Shown here in pieces: positions 8,610-17,469 of a DNA stretch of 64,000 bases (its first letter is position 1; the number at the start of each line of letters is the position of its first letter). Source of the DNA: a bacterium (lineage in GTDB: Bacteria; Arandabacterota; Arandabacteria; Arandabacterales; Arandabacteraceae); contig JAOZOU010000001.1 of assembly GCA_029933125.1 (NCBI GenBank), positions 442,073-506,072 on the forward strand, written 5' to 3'. Position numbers and translations under genes: made by a program. Below the pieces are notes generated by a model, which was not told the origin of the DNA, searched no databases, and saw only the letters and a list, made by a program, of their open reading frames with translations.

Positions 8610-9115
8610 TCAAAAATCCTCCTCAGAACTGGCTCGAATCTTGAAACTATGTGGTGCGTTGCCTGTTCAATGTCATCACTCTTGACATTTATCCAGTGAA
8701 TGTAAAGATAACCGTCGTCAGTTATGTCAACAGTTAGAGTTCCGGGGGTAAGAGTTATGGAGTTGGCGAGCATAACCCTTCCAGGTGTACTCTTCAAAGA
8801 AGTTTTAACCTTCACAATGCCCGGATGGATTGGCATATCCGGATGTATGACCCGGTAAACTACGTCAAGATTTGCAAGAAGTACATACCAGAGAAACATG
8901 GGCACATATACGATGAGCCAGAATATCCGCTTGATAACGGTACCCGGGCTCAGTTTGGCTGGGATTCTATCACCAAGCAACAATCCCACAAAGATAGCCA
9001 CCACCAAACCTATTATGGTGCTCTCAAGATCAAGAGCTTTGGTGACTGGATCAAATGGCCAGACAAGCAAGAACCATATGATGAACCCGAGTATGATGAG
9101 GGTTACCTTTCTCAA
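8606..9115 (-). CDS. mrpE: Mrp antiporter subunit E homologue
   Basis: 169 residues. Two N-terminal membrane helices (ILGFIIWFLLVWPFDP, IIGLVVAIFVGLLLGD), a further one (IFWLIVYVPMFLWYVLLANL), then the soluble MrpE domain with LANSITLTPGTLTVDITDDG, the family signature. It belongs to the sodium/proton antiporter module embedded in the hydrogenase operon. The mrpD stop lies 12 bp upstream. Confidence 0.9.
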   Translation of the reverse strand: MRKVTLIILGFIIWFLLVWPFDPVTKALDLESTIIGLVVAIFVGLLLGDRIPAKLSPGTVIKRIFWLIVYVPMFLWYVLLANLDVVYRVIHPDMPIHPGIVKVKTSLKSTPGRVMLANSITLTPGTLTVDITDDGYLYIHWINVKSDDIEQATHHIVSRFEPVLRRIFE

Positions 9116-9127
9116 ACCAACTCCCCC

Positions 9128-10609
9128 TTACATTCCTAATATGTTTGAAGCATAGTTCAAACCTTCCTGAAGCACGCGTGCAGCTGGCATCAGGAAAGTG
9201 TCCCTAGCCTGAGGTAGCCAGAGGAATCCCATTACAATACACAGAACTGCAAGCCCTATCATCGAAGCTTGCATTGTCCCCGGCACTTCCTTGGCTGTCT
9301 GCGATGCCTCACGAGGCTCCCCAAAGAAGGCTCTTCGTTGCAACCTCATGAAGGCAGCCAAAGTAAGCACGCTAACGGCAGCTGCCCACGTGGCAAAGCC
9401 ATAGCGCTGAGCTTGAATAGCAGCCAGTATTATGAAAAGCTTGCTCCAGAAACCGCTGAAAGGCGGAATCCCAGCAATTGCCATAGAGCCAATGAAAGAT
9501 GTTGTCCCTGTAACGGGCATCTTCTCCCTGAGACCCCCCATCTTGTTGAGATCACGCGTACCTGTTGCATATTCGATCGCACCTGAATTGAGGAACAGGA
9601 GCGATTTGAAGACAGCGTGGTTTATAAGATGGAAGAGTCCGGCAGCTATAGCAAACCTCGTTCCGATACCCATTGCCAGGACAACATATCCAACTTGACT
9701 GATGCTCGAATAAGCAAGGAAACGTTTTATATCATCCTGCCCCATTGCAAGCAGGACTCCAACAATCATTGAGATTGTCCCCAGAACCATGAGCACATAG
9801 GAGATCAGAGGTGTCATGCCTACCACATTGAACATCACCCTCGCCATCGCATAAACACCAATAGTCTTGATGAGAACACCAGAGAGCATAGCAGATATGG
9901 GTGCAGGTGCTGATGGATGGGCGTCAGGCAACCAGGCATGGAAGGGAACCAGAGCAGCCTTAAGCCCAAAGCCAGAGATGAAGAGGGCAACAATAAAGAG
10001 ATGAATGGGCTTGAGATCCCCACCAATCATAGCCGAAACCTGAGCCATGTTAAGGCTCCCGGTCACTGCATATGTCATAGCTACACCGAAGAGGATGAGT
10101 GTCGATCCAACGCTCCCAAGGACAAGATACTTAAATGACGCCTCGAGCTCCTCATGCTCACATCCAAAAGCAACAAGCGCATAGGATGCAATGGAAGCTA
10201 TTTCAAGAAAAACATACAGATTGAAAAGGTCACCTGTCAGGGCAACACCATTCATGCCGGCAACCATAAGCAGGAAGAGAGCATAGAATCTCGCCTTGGC
10301 AGTGAATTTGTCCATGTACTGGATGGAGTATATCGTCACAAGGAAGGATATCAGGGTTATTGTGATAAGCATGAAGACCGAGACCCCGTCAAGAACAAGA
10401 TCGATTCCCAGCGGGATATGCTTGAGAGGTCCCCAGCCACCCATCCAGTAAACGCCATTCTTACCTATCACAGATATTGCCATAAGAAGCAGGGCTAAGG
10501 TGGTCAAGTTGGCAAGCGTATCCGCTACACGGGGCCTCTTGCGTGCAACCATAGGAATGAAGAAAGCTGCCCCAAGCGGAATTGCCACAAACAGTGGAAT
10601 CATCTGCAT
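9128..10609 (-). CDS. mrpD: Mrp subunit D / NuoN-like proton-conducting antiporter subunit
   Basis: 493 residues, about 14 membrane helices, of the complex-I/Mrp antiporter superfamily. Residues of the proton path are visible: Glu in FNLYVFLEIASIASYAL (helix 5), Lys and charged residues in GFGLKAALVPFHAWLPDAHP (helix 7), and Lys in MGQDDIKRFLAYSS. The protein pumps or exchanges H+/Na+ driven by conformational coupling to the redox arm. It is one of two large antiporter-like subunits in the operon, the other being at 12022-13839. Confidence 0.92.
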   Translation of the reverse strand: MQMIPLFVAIPLGAAFFIPMVARKRPRVADTLANLTTLALLLMAISVIGKNGVYWMGGWGPLKHIPLGIDLVLDGVSVFMLITITLISFLVTIYSIQYMDKFTAKARFYALFLLMVAGMNGVALTGDLFNLYVFLEIASIASYALVAFGCEHEELEASFKYLVLGSVGSTLILFGVAMTYAVTGSLNMAQVSAMIGGDLKPIHLFIVALFISGFGLKAALVPFHAWLPDAHPSAPAPISAMLSGVLIKTIGVYAMARVMFNVVGMTPLISYVLMVLGTISMIVGVLLAMGQDDIKRFLAYSSISQVGYVVLAMGIGTRFAIAAGLFHLINHAVFKSLLFLNSGAIEYATGTRDLNKMGGLREKMPVTGTTSFIGSMAIAGIPPFSGFWSKLFIILAAIQAQRYGFATWAAAVSVLTLAAFMRLQRRAFFGEPREASQTAKEVPGTMQASMIGLAVLCIVMGFLWLPQARDTFLMPAARVLQEGLNYASNILGM

Positions 10610-10621
10610 CGCTTCTCGCCC

Positions 10622-10969
10622 CTAACCTTTCAGCCTCTTTATCTCCTGAATATCGTAGGTCCCATATCTCTCATACAAACGCATGGCTATTGCAATTGTC
10701 ATCGCCGTTACTCCCAGACCGATAACAATTGCCGTAAGCACGAGTGCCTGCGGGAGTGGATCCACGGTGCGCCTGATAAATTCCTGATGCTCCATCGTCT
10801 TGTTGAGAATAGGTGCAATCCCATTCTTGCGATAGCCGATCATCACAATGAAAACATTTACGGCACTTTCCATTATGATGAGGCTGATTATTATCTTTAT
10901 GAGATTACGTTTTACCAGAACCCCATAGAGTCCAACCATGAACAGCAGGAAGCACAAGGCGTAAAGCAT
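10622..10969 (-). CDS. mrpC: Mrp subunit C / NuoK-like subunit
   Basis: 115 residues and three membrane helices. NuoK/MrpC features: GLYGVLVKRNLIKIIISLII with conserved Glu in MESAVNVFIV and DPLPQALVLTAIVIGLGVTA. The carboxylates in helices 2 and 3 of this family form part of the ion channel linking antiporter subunits. It lies 12 bp from each neighbour in the Mrp block. Confidence 0.92.
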   Translation of the reverse strand: MLYALCFLLFMVGLYGVLVKRNLIKIIISLIIMESAVNVFIVMIGYRKNGIAPILNKTMEHQEFIRRTVDPLPQALVLTAIVIGLGVTAMTIAIAMRLYERYGTYDIQEIKRLKG

Positions 10970-10981
10970 ACCTATCTCCTT

Positions 10982-11449
10982 CTATGCCCTCTCACCAGGA
11001 CCATGTATGACCCTCATGAGAACAAGAAGTATGAATACCATAAACAGTGAACTTGCAACCTTGAGTGCTATGGCAATATTGCAGAGCGGTATTATGCCTG
11101 AACTGAAAAGGGTAAAGGGCGTACCAGGATTTGCCTTGGCAATGTAGTTGATAAAGAACCTGCCGCCAAGGGTGCCCGCGATTCCGAGAACTGCTATCAC
11201 TAGAAACATAAGAGCACCAACGCTGTCGAGCTCCGATGCCACACCTATGCGGAAGCGCCTGAGCGATTCCTCCTTACCGTAGGCAAGCGTAAGAAGGACA
11301 AAAACCATTGCCAGGATCACGCCACCAGCGAAGCCGCCACCAGGTGTGAGGTGCCCATAAAGGACAATGTAGATTCCGAAAATCATTATAAGACCCTTAA
11401 TCCAACCTGTTATCGTCTTGACAATTGGAGTCATTCCCTTCTCAGCCAT
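10982..11449 (-). CDS. mrpB: Mrp antiporter subunit B homologue
   Basis: 155 residues from ATG 11449 (MAEKGMTPIVKT); the open frame extends 12 nt further but that would deepen the overlap with the upstream gene. Four membrane helices. The MrpB/MbhF motif YGHLTPGGGFAGGVILA is intact, and VASELDSVGALMFLVIAVLG follows. The start overlaps the stop of the MbhD/E-like gene by one base, which suggests translational coupling. Confidence 0.9.
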   Translation of the reverse strand: MAEKGMTPIVKTITGWIKGLIMIFGIYIVLYGHLTPGGGFAGGVILAMVFVLLTLAYGKEESLRRFRIGVASELDSVGALMFLVIAVLGIAGTLGGRFFINYIAKANPGTPFTLFSSGIIPLCNIAIALKVASSLFMVFILLVLMRVIHGPGERA

Positions 11450-12018
11450 TACTCCTCCCATTCTCCAACTTCAGGCTCAGTGGGTTTCTTACGCGCTTTC
11501 TTACGAATGACTGCAATTGCACCCATAATCGCTGTGAAGAGAACAGTCGCCTCACCAAGTGTATCGTATGCTCTGTAGTCGAGCAAAACGGCTGTAACGA
11601 TATTTGCTGCACCGGTCTCCTTTAAGCCATTGGCAATGTAGAGTCTTGTTGGTGCATCAGCGATTCGCTGCATCACTGGATGACCAAACGGAGGAAAATC
11701 GTCGAAAACCCTGATTCCGGCCAGGAAGATAACAGCCAGCATAGCCATTGTAACCATCATGCCGAAGAAGTCACGGTTCCCAATGAAGGTTCGCAAGCCT
11801 ACCCTGAGGGTAGCCCTTATCAAGATTATCAAGATGAGAACCTCAACCACTATTGGCACTATTGCAACATCAGGTGCCCGCATGTAAAAGAAGGCTATGA
11901 TAACACCAAAACCAACCGCCGTTACCGATATAACAGCGGCCAGTAGGTCACGTGTCTCGATGGCAACTATTGCAGCTATCACCATAAAGAGCAGCAATAG
12001 ACCAATGAATTCAAGCAT
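11449..12018 (-). CDS. Mrp subunit A C-terminal homologue (MbhD+MbhE fused)
   Basis: 189 residues, about five membrane helices. The first half (TRDLLAAVISVTAVGF, FYMRAPDVAIVPIVVEVLIL) is the MbhD/DUF4040 segment, and the second half (NIVTAVLLDYRAYDTLGEAT) is the MbhE segment. In Mrp antiporters both are fused to the C-terminus of MrpA; in Pyrococcus Mbh they are separate genes; here they are fused to one another but split from the NuoL-like subunit. This intermediate arrangement is useful for classifying the complex. Confidence 0.87.
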   Translation of the reverse strand: MLEFIGLLLLFMVIAAIVAIETRDLLAAVISVTAVGFGVIIAFFYMRAPDVAIVPIVVEVLILIILIRATLRVGLRTFIGNRDFFGMMVTMAMLAVIFLAGIRVFDDFPPFGHPVMQRIADAPTRLYIANGLKETGAANIVTAVLLDYRAYDTLGEATVLFTAIMGAIAVIRKKARKKPTEPEVGEWEE

Positions 12019-12021
12019 ACA

Positions 12022-13839
12022 TCACCTCAGCAATATGATGATTAGAACCATTATCCCTGCAAGCATCCAGCTCAGGTAATGTGGCAATATGCCAGTGTGA
12101 ATTGCACGGAATCCTCTAACAAAATAGAAGGAGAATTTTTGTCCTATGTCATATGTGTCAAAGGCATGCTTCTGGGCTGCCCTGTATATCTGACGGAAGA
12201 ATCCCATATCACTCACTGTGTTATAGAAATCCGTTCCTGTTACTCGCACTTCGGCTGGGATGATCTCGCCGCCAACATACATAGAATCTGTTCGTGTGGC
12301 TTTGAGCCTACCTGCCAGATAGATTATCAATCCAATCACAATCCCGACTACAATGAACAGGGTCGCAAGTCCTGGACTCCACCAACCTAGCCAGGCACTT
12401 ACCTCAGGCATACCGAGAACTCTCTGAACAGCTGGAAGTATGAATCCCCTGAGTGGTATAGAATAGGCAAAGATGCCAAAGCCGAGGCACAGGATGGCGA
12501 GCACAAGCATGGGTATCGCCATTGTTGGACCAACTTCCTTCGGGCTCTCGCCCTTCTTGGATCTCACCCCGAGAAAGACTGTGTGAAGAACCTTCATAAA
12601 GCTAGCAAGGGTTAGAGCGGATCCGAACATGGCAGCAACGAGCCATATGACCCAGGCGTGCCCACCACGCTTGCCTAGTTCAATAACACCCTGATAGACC
12701 ATCCATTTGGAAACAAATCCATTAAGAGGTGGAACTCCAGAAATTGCAAGGGCAGCTATTACGCAGCTGAAGAACGTAAGTGGCATATAGCGAGCTAGAC
12801 CGCCAAGCTCATCAAGATTGGTAGTCCCCTCACGTTTCTCAACAGAACCACCACACAGGAAGAGACAGCCCTTGTATATGGCGTGGTTTACCATGTGGAA
12901 GAGGCCACCTGCAACTCCGATCGGGTTCAAGGTGCCGACTCCCAGTACCATGTAGCCAACCTGGGAGACAGCATGATAGCTTAGCAGACGCTTCAGATCA
13001 TGCTGGACAAGCGCCATCATTACAGCAGCTATTATGGTAAATGCACCGACAATCAGCAGCAGGAGCATCATACCGCCGCTCAGATTGAAAAGATAAAGTG
13101 AAACCCGTGCAAGGAGGTAGATTCCCAGAAGCTTATCAACTGAAGCGGGCAGGAAAGCAACAACTGAAGTGGGAGCATGTTCTGCCGTATCGGGTATCCA
13201 GCTATGAAATGGCATAGCACCAGCTTTAGCAAATGCGGCACAGGCGAAGAGGATAAAGGCAAAAACTGAAAGCCCGGTTATTGTTGGAATCGAGGGCTGG
13301 CTAAGACTGGTTGAGCCCGTAAGCACCCAAACAAGGGTTACTGCAAGGACAAGCAGTGCATCGGTCCCGCCAACAATAACCATTGTCTTTTTGGCAGCAC
13401 CAGAAGCTTGAGGTCCCCCTGTCTCAATCAGCATGAAAAGTGTGAGCCCTAAGAAACCCCAGAAGGAGAGCAGAACAACGAGATCATTGGCAAGGACTGC
13501 ACCAAAGGCACCACCAAGAGTAAATAGCATATAGGCGTAGTATTGCTTGAGGTAAAGTTTGCCTCGCATGTAGCCCAGAGAGTAAAGAACCATTATAAGC
13601 CCGAAGAAGCCAACCCACAGAATGACAAAGGACGATAAGGTATCAACCTTAAAAATCACTCTCCCGAAGTATTCGCTCTCGAGCCAACCCTGACGGAAGA
13701 GCAAGATGGAAATGTAGAAGGTAACTGCTGAAACAATAAGAGCTATGCCTTCTTTGAGCCCCTTGAAGGCATCAGGAATTATTCTGACAATTGCGCCTGC
13801 TACAAGTGGAACGACAATCAAGTATCCAACTAGATCCAT
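12022..13839 (-). CDS. NuoL/HycC-like antiporter subunit of the hydrogenase
   Basis: 605 residues, about 16 membrane helices, of the NuoL/MrpA/HycC family. Visible ion-path blocks: ANDLVVLLSFWGFLGLTLF, AKAGAMPFHSWIPDTAEHAP (helix 7 Lys) and MALVQHDLKRLLSYHAVSQ. The C-terminal extension (FYFVRGFRAIHTGILPHYLSW) resembles the lateral-helix/last-helix region of NuoL. It bridges the hydrogenase core genes upstream and the Mrp block downstream. The start at 13839 overlaps the large-subunit stop by 10 bp. Confidence 0.9.
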   Translation of the reverse strand: MDLVGYLIVVPLVAGAIVRIIPDAFKGLKEGIALIVSAVTFYISILLFRQGWLESEYFGRVIFKVDTLSSFVILWVGFFGLIMVLYSLGYMRGKLYLKQYYAYMLFTLGGAFGAVLANDLVVLLSFWGFLGLTLFMLIETGGPQASGAAKKTMVIVGGTDALLVLAVTLVWVLTGSTSLSQPSIPTITGLSVFAFILFACAAFAKAGAMPFHSWIPDTAEHAPTSVVAFLPASVDKLLGIYLLARVSLYLFNLSGGMMLLLLIVGAFTIIAAVMMALVQHDLKRLLSYHAVSQVGYMVLGVGTLNPIGVAGGLFHMVNHAIYKGCLFLCGGSVEKREGTTNLDELGGLARYMPLTFFSCVIAALAISGVPPLNGFVSKWMVYQGVIELGKRGGHAWVIWLVAAMFGSALTLASFMKVLHTVFLGVRSKKGESPKEVGPTMAIPMLVLAILCLGFGIFAYSIPLRGFILPAVQRVLGMPEVSAWLGWWSPGLATLFIVVGIVIGLIIYLAGRLKATRTDSMYVGGEIIPAEVRVTGTDFYNTVSDMGFFRQIYRAAQKHAFDTYDIGQKFSFYFVRGFRAIHTGILPHYLSWMLAGIMVLIIILLR

Positions 13840-15050
13840 ACCCTATCCATCCTCGACTTGTATTTCTCCATGAGTTTGCGAGTTTTCTCCTGCGAAAGCC
13901 TTAGAAGCTCTTTCCAACCCATGAGTTGCTTACCGCTGTCTGCATCAACCACAATCGTTCTTTCAGTACAGCAATAGCACGGATCGATGGCTGCCAAAGT
14001 GATGGTTGCATCTGATACTGTATAGCCAACAACTGCACGATTGTTTGTTGGCACATTCATAAAGCTGGGTGCCCTGATCTTGTATCGGATGGGGCGGTTA
14101 GAACCATCAGAACGCACATAGTGGAAAACCTCACCACGTGGAGCCTCATGATGACCGATTCCCTCACCAGGTGGAATTTCTTTGTAATTGGCATCAATAC
14201 CGTCTCTTACTTCTCTCAGTTTCTCAAGGCACTGTTTGCATATCTTGACCGACTCCAGCATCTCAAGCACACGAACGACAACTTTGTCAAAGACATCACC
14301 ATTCTCGGTAGTCACAACATCCCATTCAACCAAATCATATGCCGCATAGGGATGATCTCTTCTCACATCCCATGGCACACCCGATGCTCTCGAGGTTGGT
14401 CCAAGTGCTCCAAGCTCAACACAATCCTCATATGTCAGTACACCAACATTCTTCAGCCTTGCCTGCAGCACTGGATCAGCCATGGCAATCTTGGCAAACA
14501 TAAGAAGCGGTCTCTCAAGCCCATCGAGTATGCGCATAGCAGTTGGTAGGTCTTCATCCTCAAAGTCTCGCCTCACACCACCTGGCTTGAACATGGCATA
14601 ATGGTTGCGGTTACCAGTAAGAAGTTCGAAACAATCGAGCACTGGCTCACGATATTTCCACGCCCACATCCACACGGTGTTATAACCGAGGAAGTGCCCT
14701 GCGAGTCCAAGCCAGAGCAGATGCGAATGAATGCGCTCAAGCTCTCCGACGAAAGTTCGGATATACTTGGCTCTCTCGGGAATATCGAATCCCCCTACGT
14801 CTTCAATCGCATTGACACATGCAAAAGGATGAGATGTGGAGCAGATTCCACAAACCCTCTCAACAAGAAAAGGTACCTGATCATATGTCAAGCCTTCGGC
14901 GAGCTTCTCTATCCCCCTGTGGTTATAGCCTATTTCTATGTCGAGCTTTACGACCTTCTCACCTTCGACATGGAGCTTGAAAAACTCAGGCTCCTCCTGC
15001 AGCGGGTGATACGGGCCTATGGGAATGATCTGGGTCCTATTCGGTGTCAT
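13830..15050 (-). CDS. Group 4 [NiFe]-hydrogenase large (catalytic) subunit, HycE-like
   Basis: 406 residues from ATG 15050, which has GGAGGGGTGGGGAGC just upstream and overlaps the NuoC-like gene by 14 bp. Both nickel-binding motifs are intact: RVCGICSTSHPFAC near residue 65 and DPCYCCTER near the C-terminus, so this is a catalytic hydrogenase rather than a complex I NuoD. After DPCYCCTER there is a tail of about 40 residues resembling the tail that HycI removes from E. coli HycE. The operon supplies that protease. Sequence and operon content suggest an Mrp-linked group 4 hydrogenase; the exact subgroup needs phylogeny. Confidence 0.93.
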   Translation of the reverse strand: MTPNRTQIIPIGPYHPLQEEPEFFKLHVEGEKVVKLDIEIGYNHRGIEKLAEGLTYDQVPFLVERVCGICSTSHPFACVNAIEDVGGFDIPERAKYIRTFVGELERIHSHLLWLGLAGHFLGYNTVWMWAWKYREPVLDCFELLTGNRNHYAMFKPGGVRRDFEDEDLPTAMRILDGLERPLLMFAKIAMADPVLQARLKNVGVLTYEDCVELGALGPTSRASGVPWDVRRDHPYAAYDLVEWDVVTTENGDVFDKVVVRVLEMLESVKICKQCLEKLREVRDGIDANYKEIPPGEGIGHHEAPRGEVFHYVRSDGSNRPIRYKIRAPSFMNVPTNNRAVVGYTVSDATITLAAIDPCYCCTERTIVVDADSGKQLMGWKELLRLSQEKTRKLMEKYKSRMDRVWI

Positions 15051-15501
15051 GCTCCCCACCCCTCCATTCTTTCCAATCTCGCCGTAACGGGTAATTGCCC
15101 TCAAGCCAGTCATCGCTTAAGAGCAGGTGTCTCATATCAGGATGATTCCTGAACTCTATACCCAGGAGCTCCCACATCTCTCGCTCTATCCACTCAGCTG
15201 CAGGCACCCGCTTCGCAATCGATTCTATCGAAGGCTTCTCAGGATCGAGAATCACTCTGAGGTTGATGATTCTGTTAGCACGATCCATGGCGAAGTGATA
15301 AAGAATTTCAAATCCGTATTCCATGTGCATGCCTGAACAGATCTGAAACCGACAGGCAAGATCCTTATAGCAGTATTCGGCTATATCGGGCAATCGAGCT
15401 GGATCAACTGTGATGAAGGTGCGCCTGCTACTTTTCTCATATACATCCTTTATGGCATCCCCAAACTTCGCCTTTATCCCTTCAACAACCTCATCCGCCA
15501 T
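15037..15501 (-). CDS. NuoC-like 30-kDa subunit (HycE N-terminal domain homologue)
   Basis: 154 residues. Contains the complex I 30-kDa family core: FEILYHFAMDRANRIINLRV, VPAAEWIEREMWELLGIEFRNHPDMRHLLLSDDWLEG and the terminal YPLRRDWKE. The typical ERE-x-x-D/E-x-x-G-I signature is present (EREMWELLGI). In E. coli HycE this domain is fused to the large subunit; here it is a separate gene whose 3' end overlaps the large-subunit start. It helps assemble the small and large subunits. Confidence 0.9.
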   Translation of the reverse strand: MADEVVEGIKAKFGDAIKDVYEKSSRRTFITVDPARLPDIAEYCYKDLACRFQICSGMHMEYGFEILYHFAMDRANRIINLRVILDPEKPSIESIAKRVPAAEWIEREMWELLGIEFRNHPDMRHLLLSDDWLEGNYPLRRDWKEWRGGEHDTE

Positions 15502-15518
15502 CTCTCAGCCAATCCTCC

Positions 15519-15950
15519 TCATTTCTTGAGTGCTGCAAGCTGTGCCTGTATCAAGGCGACAACGCCCTGAATCATAGCCTCTGGTTTCGGAGGACATCCG
15601 GCAATGTAAGCATGCACCTCTGAAACATTATCAAGGCATTCCATCTGATTGTATGAGTTTGCGAACATCTCCATAGAGCAAGAGCAATTGCCAATGGCTA
15701 TCACAAAGCAGGGTTTGGCCGCCTGAGCGATAACACGCTTAAGCCTCTGCCTCGCTTTTCTATTCATCGAACCTGTCACCAGAATTGCATCTGCATGCCG
15801 CACACTGCCGACGAGTTGTATACCGAACCGCTCTACATCATATCTTGGTGTAAGCAGATCAAGGATTTCGATGTCACAATTGTTACAGGGGCTTGCTGCA
15901 AGATGAAATACCCAGATTGACTTTGTAAGTGCTTTGATCTTAAGACTCAT
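15519..15950 (-). CDS. [NiFe]-hydrogenase small subunit (NuoB/HycG-like)
   Basis: 143 residues. Ligands for the proximal [4Fe-4S] cluster are seen as SPCNNCDIEILDLLTPRYDV, IAIGNCSCSMEMF and AGCPPKPEAM. It receives electrons from the NuoI-like ferredoxin and passes them to the NiFe site. It is short and single-clustered, as in group 4 enzymes and complex I, without the medial and distal clusters of respiratory uptake hydrogenases. Confidence 0.92.
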   Translation of the reverse strand: MSLKIKALTKSIWVFHLAASPCNNCDIEILDLLTPRYDVERFGIQLVGSVRHADAILVTGSMNRKARQRLKRVIAQAAKPCFVIAIGNCSCSMEMFANSYNQMECLDNVSEVHAYIAGCPPKPEAMIQGVVALIQAQLAALKK

Positions 15951-15959
15951 ACCTCACCC

Positions 15960-16895
15960 TCATAGACCCAGAAATGCCAGGATAACAGCAACTATAGCAA
16001 TTGGCGTTATCTTAGCCCAGAAGAATTTCATAATCTGATCTATCCTCAACCTTGGATTTGTGTTTCTGACCAGCGTTATGAAAAGCAATATGCCTATGTA
16101 AATGAGTGCCGCCCAAACTATATTTAGCCATGACTGGCGCCAGTTTACAGCTCCAATGAAGAGCATCATGAGGAAAAATGGCACAACAAACATCATCATC
16201 CACTGGGTAAGCTTGAAAAGACCAAGTGCTGCACCGGAGTATTCAATGTAAGCACCGCCCATTATCTCGGTCTCAGCTTCTGGCACATCGAATGGCACCT
16301 TGGCAAGTTTAGCCTGCATACAGATAAGACTGATTACGAAGGCGATCACTCCCGAGATCGAAGCAATGACGGCACCCTCGGTCGCCTGATGCTGAAGAAT
16401 AACTCCTAACTTGATTGTCTCACCAGCCTTAATTACCGGCACGAGTATGGCAAGCACAAAAGGAAGCTCGTAAGAGAGGATGAGCTTCATTTCTCGTGAT
16501 CCACCAAGAGACGCCAATGGGTTAGCAGAGGCAAATGCACCCAGAATAACAGCCTGAGAAGGAATGGTGAGAAGGTAGATGACAACGATAAGGTCTCCGA
16601 GAAAAGTCTGCTGGGGGAATATCACTGTTCTTATCAATAAGGCTGAAACAACAGACACTGCAGCAAGTCCGAAAAGCGGAGCCGAAAGGAAAAGAAATCT
16701 TGAAGCCCCCTCTGGAACTATGACTTCTTTAGCAAGGAGCTTGACGAGATCATAGACTGGCTGGAAGAATGGAGGGCCAACACGCCACTGAACCCTTGCC
16801 GTTATCTTCCTGTCAAACCAGTGGGCGAACATCCCGATTATTGCTGCAGCAAGAAAACCAATTACAAGATATCCTATGCCCTGCACTATGCTCAT
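15960..16895 (-). CDS. Hydrogenase membrane subunit (NuoH/HycD-like)
   Basis: 311 residues, eight or so membrane helices. NuoH-family blocks: FDRKITARVQWRVGPPFFQP, DLVKLLAKEVIVPEGASR and the acidic PFDVPEAETEIMGGAYIEYSG loop that lines the redox-to-membrane coupling site. It anchors the peripheral hydrogenase arm to the antiporter arm. It lies 9 bp from each neighbour. Confidence 0.92.
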   Translation of the reverse strand: MSIVQGIGYLVIGFLAAAIIGMFAHWFDRKITARVQWRVGPPFFQPVYDLVKLLAKEVIVPEGASRFLFLSAPLFGLAAVSVVSALLIRTVIFPQQTFLGDLIVVIYLLTIPSQAVILGAFASANPLASLGGSREMKLILSYELPFVLAILVPVIKAGETIKLGVILQHQATEGAVIASISGVIAFVISLICMQAKLAKVPFDVPEAETEIMGGAYIEYSGAALGLFKLTQWMMMFVVPFFLMMLFIGAVNWRQSWLNIVWAALIYIGILLFITLVRNTNPRLRIDQIMKFFWAKITPIAIVAVILAFLGL

Positions 16896-16904
16896 ATCAA
16901 TCCG

Positions 16905-17450
16905 CTACCTTTTCCAGACACTTGATTTGACAACAAGATGGTCAGCAACTTTATAAATCCCCCTCTCCTCGTCCTCCTCAATCTCTTTGTACTCAATCGC
17001 CCCTTCAGGACTTGTCTTGACACAAAGTGGCTCCTCACCCGGCTTAAGACGCTCTAGACAAAAGTCACACCTTGAACCCAGGTAAGGCACAAGCTCGGGA
17101 TAGATGGTACCAAAGGGACAGGCTACGACACATGAGCGGCAACTTATGCACCTCAGATTATAGCGCCGCAAGATCCCTTCCTCGTCTTTCTCAAGTGCCT
17201 CTTTGGGACATGCATTGACGCAATTGGAATTCTCACATCTGCGACACACGATAGCATAGATTGCAACTTCACGCAGCGATGCAATCCCATCATTGCTCCG
17301 ACTGTCCTTAGGAAGATCTGCATCACCCTCACGCCTGAACCTGCGATCGAAGGGAGTGTAATCGTGATAAGGATAGCTGCATTGAATTTCGAGCTCGCCC
17401 CTATGCTCGAGTTCATCTAGCTTATCCAAATCGATAAATACCTTCTTCAA
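16905..17450 (-). CDS. Polyferredoxin electron-transfer subunit (HydN/CooF-like)
   Basis: 181 residues with several [4Fe-4S] motifs: CRRCENSNCVNACP, CISCRSCVVACP, and CDFC with a later Cys (PLCVKTSP), as in the HydN/CooF/DmsB family. It is well placed to wire the diaphorase-like subunits encoded just upstream to the hydrogenase core. The number of clusters (three or four) cannot be settled by eye. Confidence 0.87.
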   Translation of the reverse strand: MKKVFIDLDKLDELEHRGELEIQCSYPYHDYTPFDRRFRREGDADLPKDSRSNDGIASLREVAIYAIVCRRCENSNCVNACPKEALEKDEEGILRRYNLRCISCRSCVVACPFGTIYPELVPYLGSRCDFCLERLKPGEEPLCVKTSPEGAIEYKEIEEDEERGIYKVADHLVVKSSVWKR

Positions 17451-17469
17451 TTCAAATTCCCTCTCACCA

